A DNA stretch of 64,000 bases from contig NC_084805.1 of the NCBI RefSeq assembly GCF_963583255.1, positions 23,222,085 through 23,286,084 of the forward strand, in the 5' to 3' direction. The notes below the pieces were generated by a model. That model searched no databases. It had not been told where the DNA came from and worked only from the letters and a program-made list of their open reading frames with translations. The stretch's first letter is position 1, and the number at the start of each line of letters is the position of its first letter. This stretch comes from Pyrus communis (Eukaryota; Streptophyta; Magnoliopsida; Rosales; Rosaceae). The translations under genes were made by a program, and so were the position numbers. Positions 24,144 through 35,495 of the stretch are shown here, piece after piece.

Positions 24144-25505
24144 CAGGTTCCATGCTTGGGTCTATATCACACCGTTTTTCACGAATAAACTGTTGAGATT
24201 TGGTCAAATGAAATTTAGTTAGATCTCAACATTTGCTTTTCGTGTTTTGGTGTGCAAAATGTTTTTAAAATAATTGAAAACGTTTTTAAAGAAAATAATT
24301 TTGAGTTCCAAAAGCACTTACAATGCTTTTTCCAAAAAACGCCCTTCTAGTAGGAAGCACTTGCAATGCTTTTTTAAAATTCAAAATATATTTTTACTAA
24401 GAATTGATCCCACACAATGACATGTAAGATATACATCGAAGCATAAGAAAATTGTGTGTTTTATGAGGAATTAGTAACAAAAAGAAAAGTGAAACAGCTT
24501 TGCTATTGAAGGGAGAATTACAGAAGCAAGCTTTACACACGAGATTAGCATAAAAAAACTCCAAAAGATATTTATAGCCAACATCAATTAATCGATGCCA
24601 GAAACCAACAAATTTAAATAAAATAAAAAACACATTTGAGAAAGAAAAAGAAATTTCTAGTTTATCTAATTGCCGAGTTGGGTGGCGTCCACAGAGTCAC
24701 AGACAGACCGAGTCAAAAAGCCACGTACAATTCTCACTTTTCCGGTCAATGAATTCTGCTGACCAAAATGCCCTCACCCCAAAGTCTAAAATCTCATAAC
24801 TACCCCTAAGAGCTCAAGAACATCTCAGCCGTTGATCCTCAAAATGACAAAAACCATCATCATCGACATCGACGGCAGGAACACTGTGTCCTACAAAGCA
24901 AGGGCATGTGGACTACGAAAAGGCCGGTGAGTGGGCCCTTACCCCCTGACCCGGGGTAACAGTATTTGATTTTTGAATTTCTCACACTTTTTGTTTTTCT
25001 TTTCTATAATAATTTTGAATAATTATACAATTTAGGGGAATTAAAATAAAAAAGGTGGCTACTCGGAATCACTGTCGAGGCTGTCCATTCCCTTGAGTCC
25101 CCTTCTCTTTTGCTGCACATGCAAGCCAACACAATCACCACAAGGGTCGACCAAAATATTATGTTACCTTTACTATTTTATCTATTTATTTGCTGAACAA
25201 TACTAGTTGCCTTCTTCATTTTGCTTTTCCTATCTCAGTTCACATGCGTATTCCACTAGCAAATTAAACTATATTATATAATTCTTAATTTTATGATTTC
25301 AATGCATTAATTATGTAATTTAATTTATTAATGGAATACCCGTGTCAAGTGATTTCATTTCCTCTTCTTTGTTATCTTAAATTTTGTATACTTGGCATAA
25401 AACAAATAAAAGAGAATTTGGAGTTATTAGGCGTTACAAAGAAATCAAAATTTCAGTACTAGTCATGCTCCTACAACATTGTATTTTTGGAATTAAACGA
25501 GGAAT

Positions 25506-25986
25506 TTTTTTTGTTTTTTTCCAAAATTGTTTATAAGATTGACATAACTCCTCCCTTGCATCCCTGATATTTAAAATTTATATAAATTGTCCAAAGTTTG
25601 CCCACCGTTCCATGAGAAATCTTTGTTAAATTGAGGATATTTTTGTCAAATCAACTCTTCCTCTTGAACTGGTTGTTTCTTTAATTTAACAAAGATTTTT
25701 TTACTAAAATACCAAAATGATTGGCGATAGACAATCTCAAAGATCACTTTTATCGATTTTAAATTTCAAAGATTAAAATACGGAGTTATAATAATTTCAG
25801 AGACCATTTTAAAAATCAACTCTTCCTCTTGAACTGGTAGTTTCTTTAATTTAACAAAGATTTTTTACTAAAATACCAAAATGATTGTCAGTGGATAATC
25901 TCAAAGATCATTTTTATCGGTTTTAAATCTCAAATATTAAAATAAAGAGTTATAATAATGTCAAAGACCATTTTAACTAAAAAGCC
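25506..25986. mobile_element. Mutator-like element with internal duplication, unit 3
   Basis: Inverted terminal arms related to the 14950 element (right end, reverse complement: GGCTTTTTAGTTAAAATGG). Flanked by AAACGAGGAAT and AAAAGAGGAAT. An internal ~165-bp direct duplication starts at about 25648 and 25813. Confidence 0.75.
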
Positions 25987-26515
25987 AAAAGAGGAATAAC
26001 ATGTCTAAAACACTAAAAAAATAGAATGTCAAAATACACTTCCATAAATAAATCAAATACAGGCTGTTTTTCACTTTTCACCACCAATAGAAATATTATT
26101 AATGTTGGTATGAAAAGACATTGTTAAATATTATTATTCTCCACTTTAAGCACCTAATTATTCCCTCCACTAAGAAAACAAAAAATGGATGACAATTAGT
26201 CGCAAACTTTTGAGCAATGTCAATTATATACGAATACCTTACATAAATTGTGTCTATCGTCGAAGTTACAGTCTAATAACATATTATCATATGTAAGTTT
26301 TTTATTCATATATCAATACATTTTTGAACTGAAACGCTACAGTAGCATTGAACCCGTTTCATATAACACCTGACCTCAAATCTAGTTGGATCTTGTTCTC
26401 TAGCAAAAATATATTTCCTTTTCCATAGTAATGAAGGTGTGTGGAAATTTAAAATTTATAAAAAACTGAGGAAAAAGACAAAAGAGGAAAACAGCAGGAA
26501 AGAGCAGCATATTAC

Positions 26516-26791
26516 CTTCTTCACACATTTCTTCTCCCTGACCTCATATCGATTCCTTGTCAAGTCAGACAGCCACATCCCTGTAAAACAATACTGCCAA
26601 CAAAAAAATATATTTAAATTATTAAACCCAAAAATTAAAATTAAAAATAAAATTGAAGAACAGTGATTTAAATTTTAACATACCTGCAGAGAGAACTATC
26701 AACATTTTTGGCTCTTTTTTTGGGTCTCTGAGGGAGCTTCGTGCCTTTCATTGCAAGGAAATCATCTTCCTTCTCCTTCCTCGACAGAGCA
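26516..26791 (-). pseudogene. Truncated DUF1639 gene copy at a duplication breakpoint
   Basis: Copy of the 3' part of the DUF1639 gene at offset about 23244 bp. It includes the 26-codon exon (about 26516-26593, with a Pro to Thr change in the FPGM context), the intron, and the 3' end of the preceding exon (about 26694-26791) with a small insertion beside the donor that shifts the frame. Homology stops inside coding sequence at 26791, after the codons for ALSRKEKEDDF, and continues into an unrelated repeat shared with 4.8 and 41.7 kb. No upstream exons or promoter remain. Confidence 0.88.
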
Positions 26792-26985
26792 AATAATGTA
26801 GTTTATCTTGATATGAATTCTCTCTACAACAATTAGGGCTTTTTGTTTAAATTATCGCCGATTTGTTCTTTGATTTGGCATTGAATCTTTGTTAAGTTGG
26901 ACTGCAGGTGGTTCTGATATGGAGGAGAAGCTGCAAGAGCTTATGATCTTGCCGACTTAAGTAGGGTCCTTCAACTCATATAAAC
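26792..26985 (+). other. Repeated 5' gene fragment, copy b
   Basis: Second copy of the fragment, joined directly to the truncated DUF1639 sequence at 26791/26792, so its own promoter is absent. The short exon again reads MEEKLQELMILPT and stop. Confidence 0.45.
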
Positions 26986-29900
26986 TTTCCGGTACGGTTC
27001 AAACTCTTAAGAGTTTTATGATTTTGCAAAATCATGTCTGCAGATGTTCTCTCTTTAGTTGCACTTGCATCATTACATTATTACACTATACCACTGAATC
27101 TACTTAGAAGATATGTAGACCACTCTCTGTAATCCAAGATAGATGAACTCCGTCAAAACTTAAAAGATTGGACCCTAACATGATCTATCTGACATCCTCA
27201 GCGGTACCAATTTAATCGATAAATTGATGACGCCACCAATACATTTACACCTTCAACTGATGCAATATTAAACGTTCACTTGTGTGAGAGATGAGGATAG
27301 TTAAGTACACCGACTTCCAGAGGCTGTTGATATATGGAAAATCCAAAGAACTAACCCTAATAGAAGGAGAAACTTCACTTCGAAAATAAGGATCGAATAT
27401 GGTAGGAAAGATATAATATTTTGACAAATTAAAAAACAAAGCAATCACATAATTAGTAGTTCACGCGAAAGTTAATGAGGAGTTCATGCATAACATGACT
27501 CTAGGAACAGCTAGGACCAATTTTAATGCAAGAGAACACTACTTACTTAATGAATCAGTGACCTAAATTTTTCTCGAGCACTCAATCTATGCATAAGATA
27601 CTACAAATAAGAGCACAGTTCAAACCAAATGCAGGGCAACAATGTGCATTCTATTCCACAAATTAATTCCTAAAAATGAAAATCTGTCATAAAATCAGAA
27701 CGGTGTTTGATCTCATCTTCCTAAATCTAACAGACACCATCAATCTCAACGAAATAATAAATCACATGATTGACATTCTCTCTTTCGAAATAGCTAATTC
27801 AGTTGAGTTCTTATACTAAAAAATGTAGGGAAAAGAAGCTTACAAAAAGCATATACATAACACATATTATAAGACATTGATACTAAGTATCATCTGCAAT
27901 TCAGTATCTACATGCATTTAATCAGAGACGAGCTGTGATAGTCTCCATCTTCATTACCTTTTTACTACTGTTTGACGGTTGGGAATATTAGAGACGGTTT
28001 GCTGGCATGAAAAAACCTCTAACCATACAAACAGACACTTCTTTAATGAAAAGCTTTTAAAACAAAAAAAAAAAAAAAAAAAAAAGTGAAAAATATTTTA
28101 TCCCAATTACAATTGGAATGATCAGCTTCATCTTTTTCATGTTTTTTTTTTTTTAGAACCAAAAGAAAAACAATAAGGTTTAGGTTAAATAAACATGCCG
28201 GTTAATGTAAGAGACTTTGTCCAATCGATCAATCTGAGGTGCATCTTCTAAATCATCAAAATCCTCACCGACACTCAAACATATAAGCGAACTGGAGCCA
28301 TTGCAACTTCGGTTAACATATACTTCCGAATTCGCCATTTTGATTGTATATTGATTTTTTATGTCAACTTAATAGAATATTGATGTAAACTGAACTGCTT
28401 ATTTTATCGCATTGATCGACCTATCTCTTGGTTTTTCAATTATTTGGAGATGACTCTATTAATTTGTGGTTTTGTGGGAATTACTCAAGTAAAATGTGCT
28501 TTGTCTAATTACTGCATTTGAGAATGCGATTGTATTGCTGCAACCTTTTGGGTGAATTTTGCTGTAGATATTATTTATAACTGTTGTTGGTTATAGTTTG
28601 AAAACCCGATACAGAGAGCGGACATTTTTCTAGTAATGCCAAAAGCCCACATCTCTTTTTCCTCCTATTCCCAATTCCCTTTTTCCTTCCATCCACAACC
28701 TACCAACCCTCCACGGATCCACCACCTGCTCCACCTCTCTCCTGTCCACCACCACCGAATTTCTTGATTTCTATTTTTCATTTTTGATAATGTCCTAATT
28801 TTTAAATTTAACTGAGCTTTCTAATCTTAGCCCAAATTAATAATACAGGATGCTATTGAAATAGATGTATAATGGATGAAATTTTTTGAATTTCTAATAG
28901 ATTATAGTTATTGCTATATGCTTATTAGATTGTAATTTATGATTTTTTTACTATTTGATTTGATCATGTGTTAGTTAATACTAGTAAAAATGCTTACGCG
29001 TTGCTGCGAGACTTGAATGCACACCTTAACCACATGAATAAGACACATTTAACCTAAAAAAAATGCAACATAATCATAAACGAACAAAAAGGATAGATGA
29101 GTGAACGGCGTTGGTAAGATAAGCAGTTTGGCTTTTATATACATTGAACAGAGCTGATTACAAAAGATATGGTTGCAAAAAATGCTGACAAATAGAAGCA
29201 ACATGCATTTTACACATATATTGCTTTTCAAGTGAAGATGGCAAAATATTTTAGCAGTTAAACAAAAAAGGCATAAAAGTGTGTTCTTGTTTCAACAACT
29301 AATCTTTCAAGCATTAATGTTCAAAGCAAAAAAGATGCAGGATGCTTGTTTCCATAAGACACTGAAGAAACAGAAGCAAGATGCAGCCCACACGTATTTT
29401 GCCCTTGTAGTTAAGGTGGCAAAATACATGTCCTGCAGGCCAAGCACCTATTTAAGCAGTTAACAAAAAGCATAAAAACTGTTCTATTGTCGTTTCAGCA
29501 AGGAAGTTTTCAAGCACATATGTTCAAAGGCAAAAACATGGAGAACGCCTTTGTAGCAACTGATAACGGAGACTGCGGTCATTCATTTTTTATGTGGGCG
29601 GACATCTTCCGCACTATAGCAAAAAACATAAATAGTAGTTTAGCAAACACTGGTATGACGGATGTTATGCAGGTGCGCGTGCGAAAAGCAAATTGTAATT
29701 TATCTATCTTTGGTTTTTTTGGCTTGAGACTTTGTTATGAGTGTGAAAGTAAGATTGCATAAACAATTTTACACTCAGAAACACAAATCATATAGAATCA
29801 CAACCGATTTAACAATAAGAAAGCATATAACAGCTAAGACACTTTTGGTTGATCGAAGAGCAGGCTAACAGGATTAAATAAATTATCACATATTACAACA

Positions 29901-30739
29901 ATGAGAAAATCCGAAGATTAAAGTTTGCATTCACTATGTCTGATTCCGTAGATGCTGGAAAACATTTTCATTAAATCTGTTCAGGGAAACCTGACAATAT
30001 CGAAATCGTTTTTGAAACCGTAATATAGGAAGACATGAATAATTTCGACAGAAAGACACAAATTGTTGAGGGAGGATGTGACGCTTCTGTACGGAAGGTT
30101 TCTACTCTTGTACATCTAAAAAAATAAAACGAAGCAAGATAAATTCAACCAAAAAACTTGAAAACCCTTGCCCAAAAAAACTCACCAAATTCAAAGGGCA
30201 GCATCTACACCGAGTCACTACATACATTGCTCAGTTAGGACTCTGTGACACTCATTATCCCTGATCAATGCAATCATATATTTCGTAACTACACTCCCCA
30301 TTCACATACATTGACATAGCATCTACTTTTTTGCTAACTTTATTCGCTCAGTTAAACAATAACCAACATACACAATCTGACAATCATAGCAGCTACACCA
30401 ATCATCCATAAACGGCAGAAATACAAATACAATTCTAATGGAGTTTAGAACAAATAAACCAATCATCCAATTCGAATATTCTCTGGAACAAATACACCAA
30501 CCATTCAATTGGAATGGGGTTTGGTAGAAATATATCCTTAGTTATCTCAAGCTTTACATAAATTGATAGATACAGATACGTGCAGAAAATAGAAAGAAGC
30601 TCATTTCCATTCTAAGCTCAAACGAAGAAAATTGAATTATATATTTAAAATCCAAGCATGAAAGCTTCACAAAGATAAATAAAAAAACGTCGATAACTAA
30701 TTAGGCTTTGAATAAAAATGAGGGCGTATAATTATATAC

Positions 30740-32660
30740 CTCAAAATGGCAAGGAACCAACTTCTTCCTCCAACAATCCAAATTTCTGATATTTGCAAAC
30801 AAAGTAAATTTGTTAGCAACTTAGAGACTTTCAAATTCAAAAACCAAATCTAATGAAATTTTAGTTAAAAGACCAAAAGCACACCAAAAAAAATATTTAG
30901 AAATATTTTGAATCCAACACAACTAATTTGGCCTAACAAAGAATATGAAAGCTCAAGGCGTAGATGAAATGTTCAGTAAACTGCAAGGGGCCTCGGCCAA
31001 GGCCATAATTGAACAATCATGTCATACAACTCACAATTACTTCAATGCATTTGATTATAAAGGAAAATTAAATTTGTTCAATTTTGATATAAAGAACTCA
31101 ATGCAGGAACAATTTTTGTGCCTCAATGGCGTGAGAAGTAAATAACCGAGTTTATATACTGCAATTCGAATAACATAATTATAGGTTCATAACACTCCAA
31201 ATAAACTTCACCCAACCAACATGAAATGACACGAAAAATGAGTCGATTACATAACTTTTAAATAATCTTGTGCCAAACAGCTTATGCTAGTATGCCCTCT
31301 CATGTTTAAGGAGGAATTGAAAGAAAATAGTTCATGAATGTCACGCTTCCGCTGGTAGGGCAGTGCATCGAACGGATAGAATAGATTAAACAGAAACATG
31401 TATAGACAGAAACGACCACCTCATCATACAACATTACAAATAAACCAACCCACAAATGAGTTTGGTTTGTTGCCAAGTTGAAAGCAAGCAACAACAGGTG
31501 AGATTTGAAAGCAATGAAACATGTAGTGTGGATCAACATTATGTCAACGAAAAACTTCAGATGGTGAGATTTGCATTCCTAATAGTTTGATACGAAAAGA
31601 AATTTTGCGATCTTAGCATTTCCATATGACTAATCATTTCGGCATGATATTTGTCTTCACACAACAAATTGGAATGTGGGATTGCATACATTTGGGATTT
31701 TAACAGTAACCAGCAGTTATTCAAAATTTACCAGTCACAATAAGAGCTTAACTGATACCTTGATTACAGTCATCAATCCAGCCAGAACACCTATGCCATC
31801 ACTTTTCAGGTCCAGATTCTGCACGATACTATAACCATGTGTTGTAAGTATTGTGTGCAGATATGTAGAATCTATTTACATAATATATGTAGAATCTCCC
31901 CATCAGTGTTTTCTAAGAATTTGAAAGTGCAACAATAAGAAAAGACACACTTGTATGTACCAATAACACGAAGGGAAAAAAAAGGGAGAAACAAACGAAG
32001 TTGGAAGGGTAAAAACAACATCATAAGCATTTAACCTTTAATCATCTCTATAAGCATGTAAAATCTGACACTCAATAAGATCTATCTGTTGACAGAAAGT
32101 ACACAACAGAGTACTGTTATGAAACTATATATAACATCGAAATTCACAATCAAAGCCAGCAAGGGCTTACCTTTAGCTCACTGTAAAATGCAAGGATAAC
32201 TGAAGGAAATAAAATATATGAATATGCAGATAAAGTTTTCCCTTGTTCTTGTTTCCACCTACTTGGAAAATACTGCAGAATCTGTAATTCATAAAATTCA
32301 TAAGATGCTAAATGAAAAAACCTGGTATTTAACATCTGGAACTCAAAAGTATTAAGAACAAAGACAAAAGGTTGAAAATCAACAATTAATCCAAATAGTG
32401 ATTCTTATACAAATACTCAGAAATCAAATACAAAATATCATCTCTTTGAGGTTATTTCTCCTAGTAATACAATAAATACAAAACCCTTTACCGATCAAAC
32501 AAATAAAAATTAAAATGAAAATGAAAAACCAAAAAGTGTATACCTCGGGATTAAATCGGTGATGGTTTGGAGAGGATAGATAGTTAGATGACAGGAGGCA
32601 TGGCTGGCGGCGGTCGCGGCGGAGAGAGAGAGCAGACGATTACAACACTAGAATATTGCT
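30740..32660 (-). pseudogene. Unidentified spliced gene enclosed in the long-unit insertion
   Basis: On the minus strand: a CT-rich leader with GC-rich sequence near 32580-32650 and a donor-like GAG/GTATAC near 32543; an exon 32272-32171 (34 codons, YFPSRWKQEQGKTLSAYSY...) between TTCTGCAG and GTAAGC; an exon 31818-31759 (20 codons, NLDLKSDGIGVLAGLMTVIK) between GTGCAG and GTATCAG; and a later exon-like segment near 30740-30785 reading KFGLLEEEVGSLPF and stop between ATATCAG and GTATAT. The two internal exons are multiples of three and phase 0. I do not recognise the protein and cannot join all exons, so it may be a captured fragment or a functional small gene. In unit 2 the 5' exons are deleted. 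Confidence 0.4.
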
Positions 32661-33567
32661 CTGAAATAAAAGAACTGATCATTTGAATTAGACTAATGTC
32701 CTCTTCAATGATTGTCTATATTGTTTTTAATTTTTAATGTTATAAATATGGTGGATGGCCCAAATGCAGAATTTGAAAGCTGATAATTGCAAATATTACT
32801 GTGCACATAGACTTTAAGCCTCATAATTCAATTGTTTACTATTTACATGAAGACTTTGTAAATAAGGTTAGTTTGCTTCTTGTAATTGTCAGATGAAAAA
32901 CCTGTTGTAACATCACTGTGCACATGAAGACTTTAAGACTGATAATTCAAGTCTTTATTGTTTACATGAAGACTTTCATCCACATGGCTCCAGAAACATT
33001 TGTCCCCATTTCTCCTTTTTATTTTATTTATTATATTTTACTACTATTTCTAGAGTAATACTATTTTTACCATTTTTTTATACCTTCTTAAGTAGCATTT
33101 GATGTGAACAGTCACATTATTTGAAAAATTTGCAAAACCCAAGAAGAGGAAAGAGAAAGACTCCTCGTATATCATAATCATCATTTAATTAACTAGTTTT
33201 TTTTAATTATTAGTTTATTAAATAATGAACTAAATTTAAAAATTTGATTAATTCAAATGATGCGATTGTCTACATCAAATATTATTTAAGATGATATGAA
33301 AATATGGTATAAAAATATGATATGAATAACATTACTCTTATTTCTGTGGTGATGCACTGTCGATGCGCCTCTTCCCTTTTATTATTTTTTCTTTCACCTT
33401 TTCAAAAGCACCATCCTTTTTATTTTATTTTATTTTTTTCCATTCCTTCTTTTCAGTTGGTGCCCATGCACCATTCCATAAACTTTGTCTTTTTCCCTGC
33501 ATAGCCACAAACTGCAGAAATAATAGGAAGAAGTGAGGAAGAAGCAGGGTAGTGGTAGTCTCATAAA

Positions 33568-34519
33568 GCTAAATTGTTAAAATGGTCTTTGAGATTTACA
33601 TAATACAACACTTTAGTCCTTAGATTTCAAATCAATAGAAGTAATTCCTGAGATTGTCCACCGTCCATTATTTTGGTTATTCCGTTAAGTGTCCCGAAGC
33701 TCTTGGCCGGAAGTTTGGACAATTTTTAAAGTTTCGTAACTCAATCGTTTCTTAACCAAATTCGACCCATAATATATCAAAATGAAGATAAGAAAGTGAA
33801 GAATAAGATTATATCTATTTGGAAGCCCAATGGTTGCCAGAGATGATCGGAAAATAGCCTCAAAGTTGACTGATCCGAGGGAAAACTGGTAAACTGGCTG
33901 GAAATTGGGTAAACTTTAAACGTTCATAACTTCTTCAATACTCAACAAAATCAAGTGATTCAAAAACGAAAATCATACTTCTTGATGAGACGAAGAGAAT
34001 GATACCTTTTTTTTACGGCTAACTCAAGACCAAGATAGCCACTTTCGAGTCATTTTCCAGCCAAACCACGGCCATTTAGTAGTCGAAAAAGGTACCATTC
34101 TCTTCGTCTCCTCAAGAAGTATGATTTTAGTTTGTCAGTCACTTGATTTTGTTGAGTATTGAAGAAGTTATGAACGTTTAAAGTTTACCAAGTTTCCGGC
34201 GAGTTTTCCAGTTTTCCCTCGGACTAGTCAACTTTGAGGCTATTTTCCGGCCATCTCTGGAAACCATTGGGCTTCCAAATAGGTTTAATCTTATTCTACA
34301 CTTTCCTATCTTCATTTTGATATATTATGGATCAAATTTGGTTAAGAAACAATTGAGTTACGAAACTTTGAAAATTGCCCAAACTTCCGGCCAAGAGCTT
34401 CGGAATGACCAAAATGATGGATGGTGGACAATCTCATGAACCACTTCTATTGATTTGAAATATCAATGACCAAAGTGACTTATTATGCAAATTTCAGACA
34501 TCATTTTGGCGATTCAACC
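33568..34519. mobile_element. Mutator-like foldback element, unit 4 copy
   Basis: Copy of 14950-15901 at the same position within the long unit, with the same flanking 9-mers (33559-33567 and 34520-34528). It was duplicated with the unit rather than by separate transposition. Confidence 0.8.
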
Positions 34520-34814
34520 TCTTGTAAATAAAGTGTTTATGACAGACGAATTTTCCATTTTGATGTGATCCTTTATATATAAAAATTTATTAAATTACTT
34601 TATGATTAGTTTTTTTATTATATCTTTTTGGTTGCTATCAATTTACTCGAGTCACCGACAGAGACTAGGAAAGCTGGGAGGAGAGAGGGAGGGGTGGGAT
34701 GAGCAAACAAACTCCAGTAGCCCAAACACACGAAGCCAACCAGTGGCATGGACGTAAATAAAATGAAATCAACCCAAAATTGCACAGCGCCATCCTCCCC
34801 CTACTTTATACTAA

Positions 34815-34850
<36 letters not shown>

Positions 34851-35495
34851 TTGTTCATTAACCGATGATTTTTTTGTTTTAATAATTGATATGTGTAGAA
34901 ATTAAAAGTATGGAACGATATTAACACGTGAAAACATTATCGATTAGTTTGGACAATATTATTTCTCATAGTTTAACTCCAAATTTGGATGGTTCTGATC
35001 CAATTTCAGATACTTCAAGTCCGATACTAGGACCATCCAATGTTAGAAGTCTGGATCCATTATTGCCACGAGGTGCTCGTAAGATGTTCCTGGTTTTGTG
35101 CCTAATCGGAATCTGCCAAGGTCGGGGGAGGCGGGCACTCATCCAGATCTCCAGGTTTTGGGAGTGGCTCAGATTTGATTTAGATATATGTTACACAAGA
35201 CATGTTCCTTTGTAAAGTTATTCAGCGTTTTGTAAATCCACATTTTTGTTTTGTTTGAATAGCTAATTAAGTCCTTGAAGGCAACTGTTGTTAGACCATT
35301 ATTATTTTTATCTGCATCAAATTTGAATTTCAAACTTCAGACAAACAATTGAAGTTAAATCTTAATCAAAGCAAACAATTGAAGTACTTAAAACAGAACA
35401 CATCGTGTCCTAGTAGCCTATTACACATTATAAAGACCGACAGAAAGCATTACGCATGGTAAGAATACTATATGAGTTCAGTACATTTTTTTGAA

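Larger units (their letters stand above)
19692..28039. repeat. Duplicated unit 3 (short type) with DUF1639-derived edge
   Basis: Carries RLP copy 3. The stretch from about 23906 to 26791 matches 47217-50035 beyond copy 5, including a Mutator-like element and the truncated DUF1639 copy. From 26792 it switches to a sequence shared with unit 1 (about 4786 onward) and with 41.68 kb. Confidence 0.85.
28981..34848 (-). mobile_element. Helitron-like insertion in unit 4 (fuller copy)
   Basis: Same boundary (CTAG at 28981-28984) and same (AC)n right edge (34817-34848). It retains about 1.4 kb (31437-32830) that unit 2 lacks, including the 5' part of the enclosed spliced gene. Being inside both long units, it predates the duplication of units 2 and 4. 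Confidence 0.5.

Noticed and set aside
24844..24930. Small ORF ATGACAAAAACCATC... (28 codons) in the conserved RLP upstream segment
   Set aside because: Frame not preserved in units 1 and 4, so not a conserved peptide.
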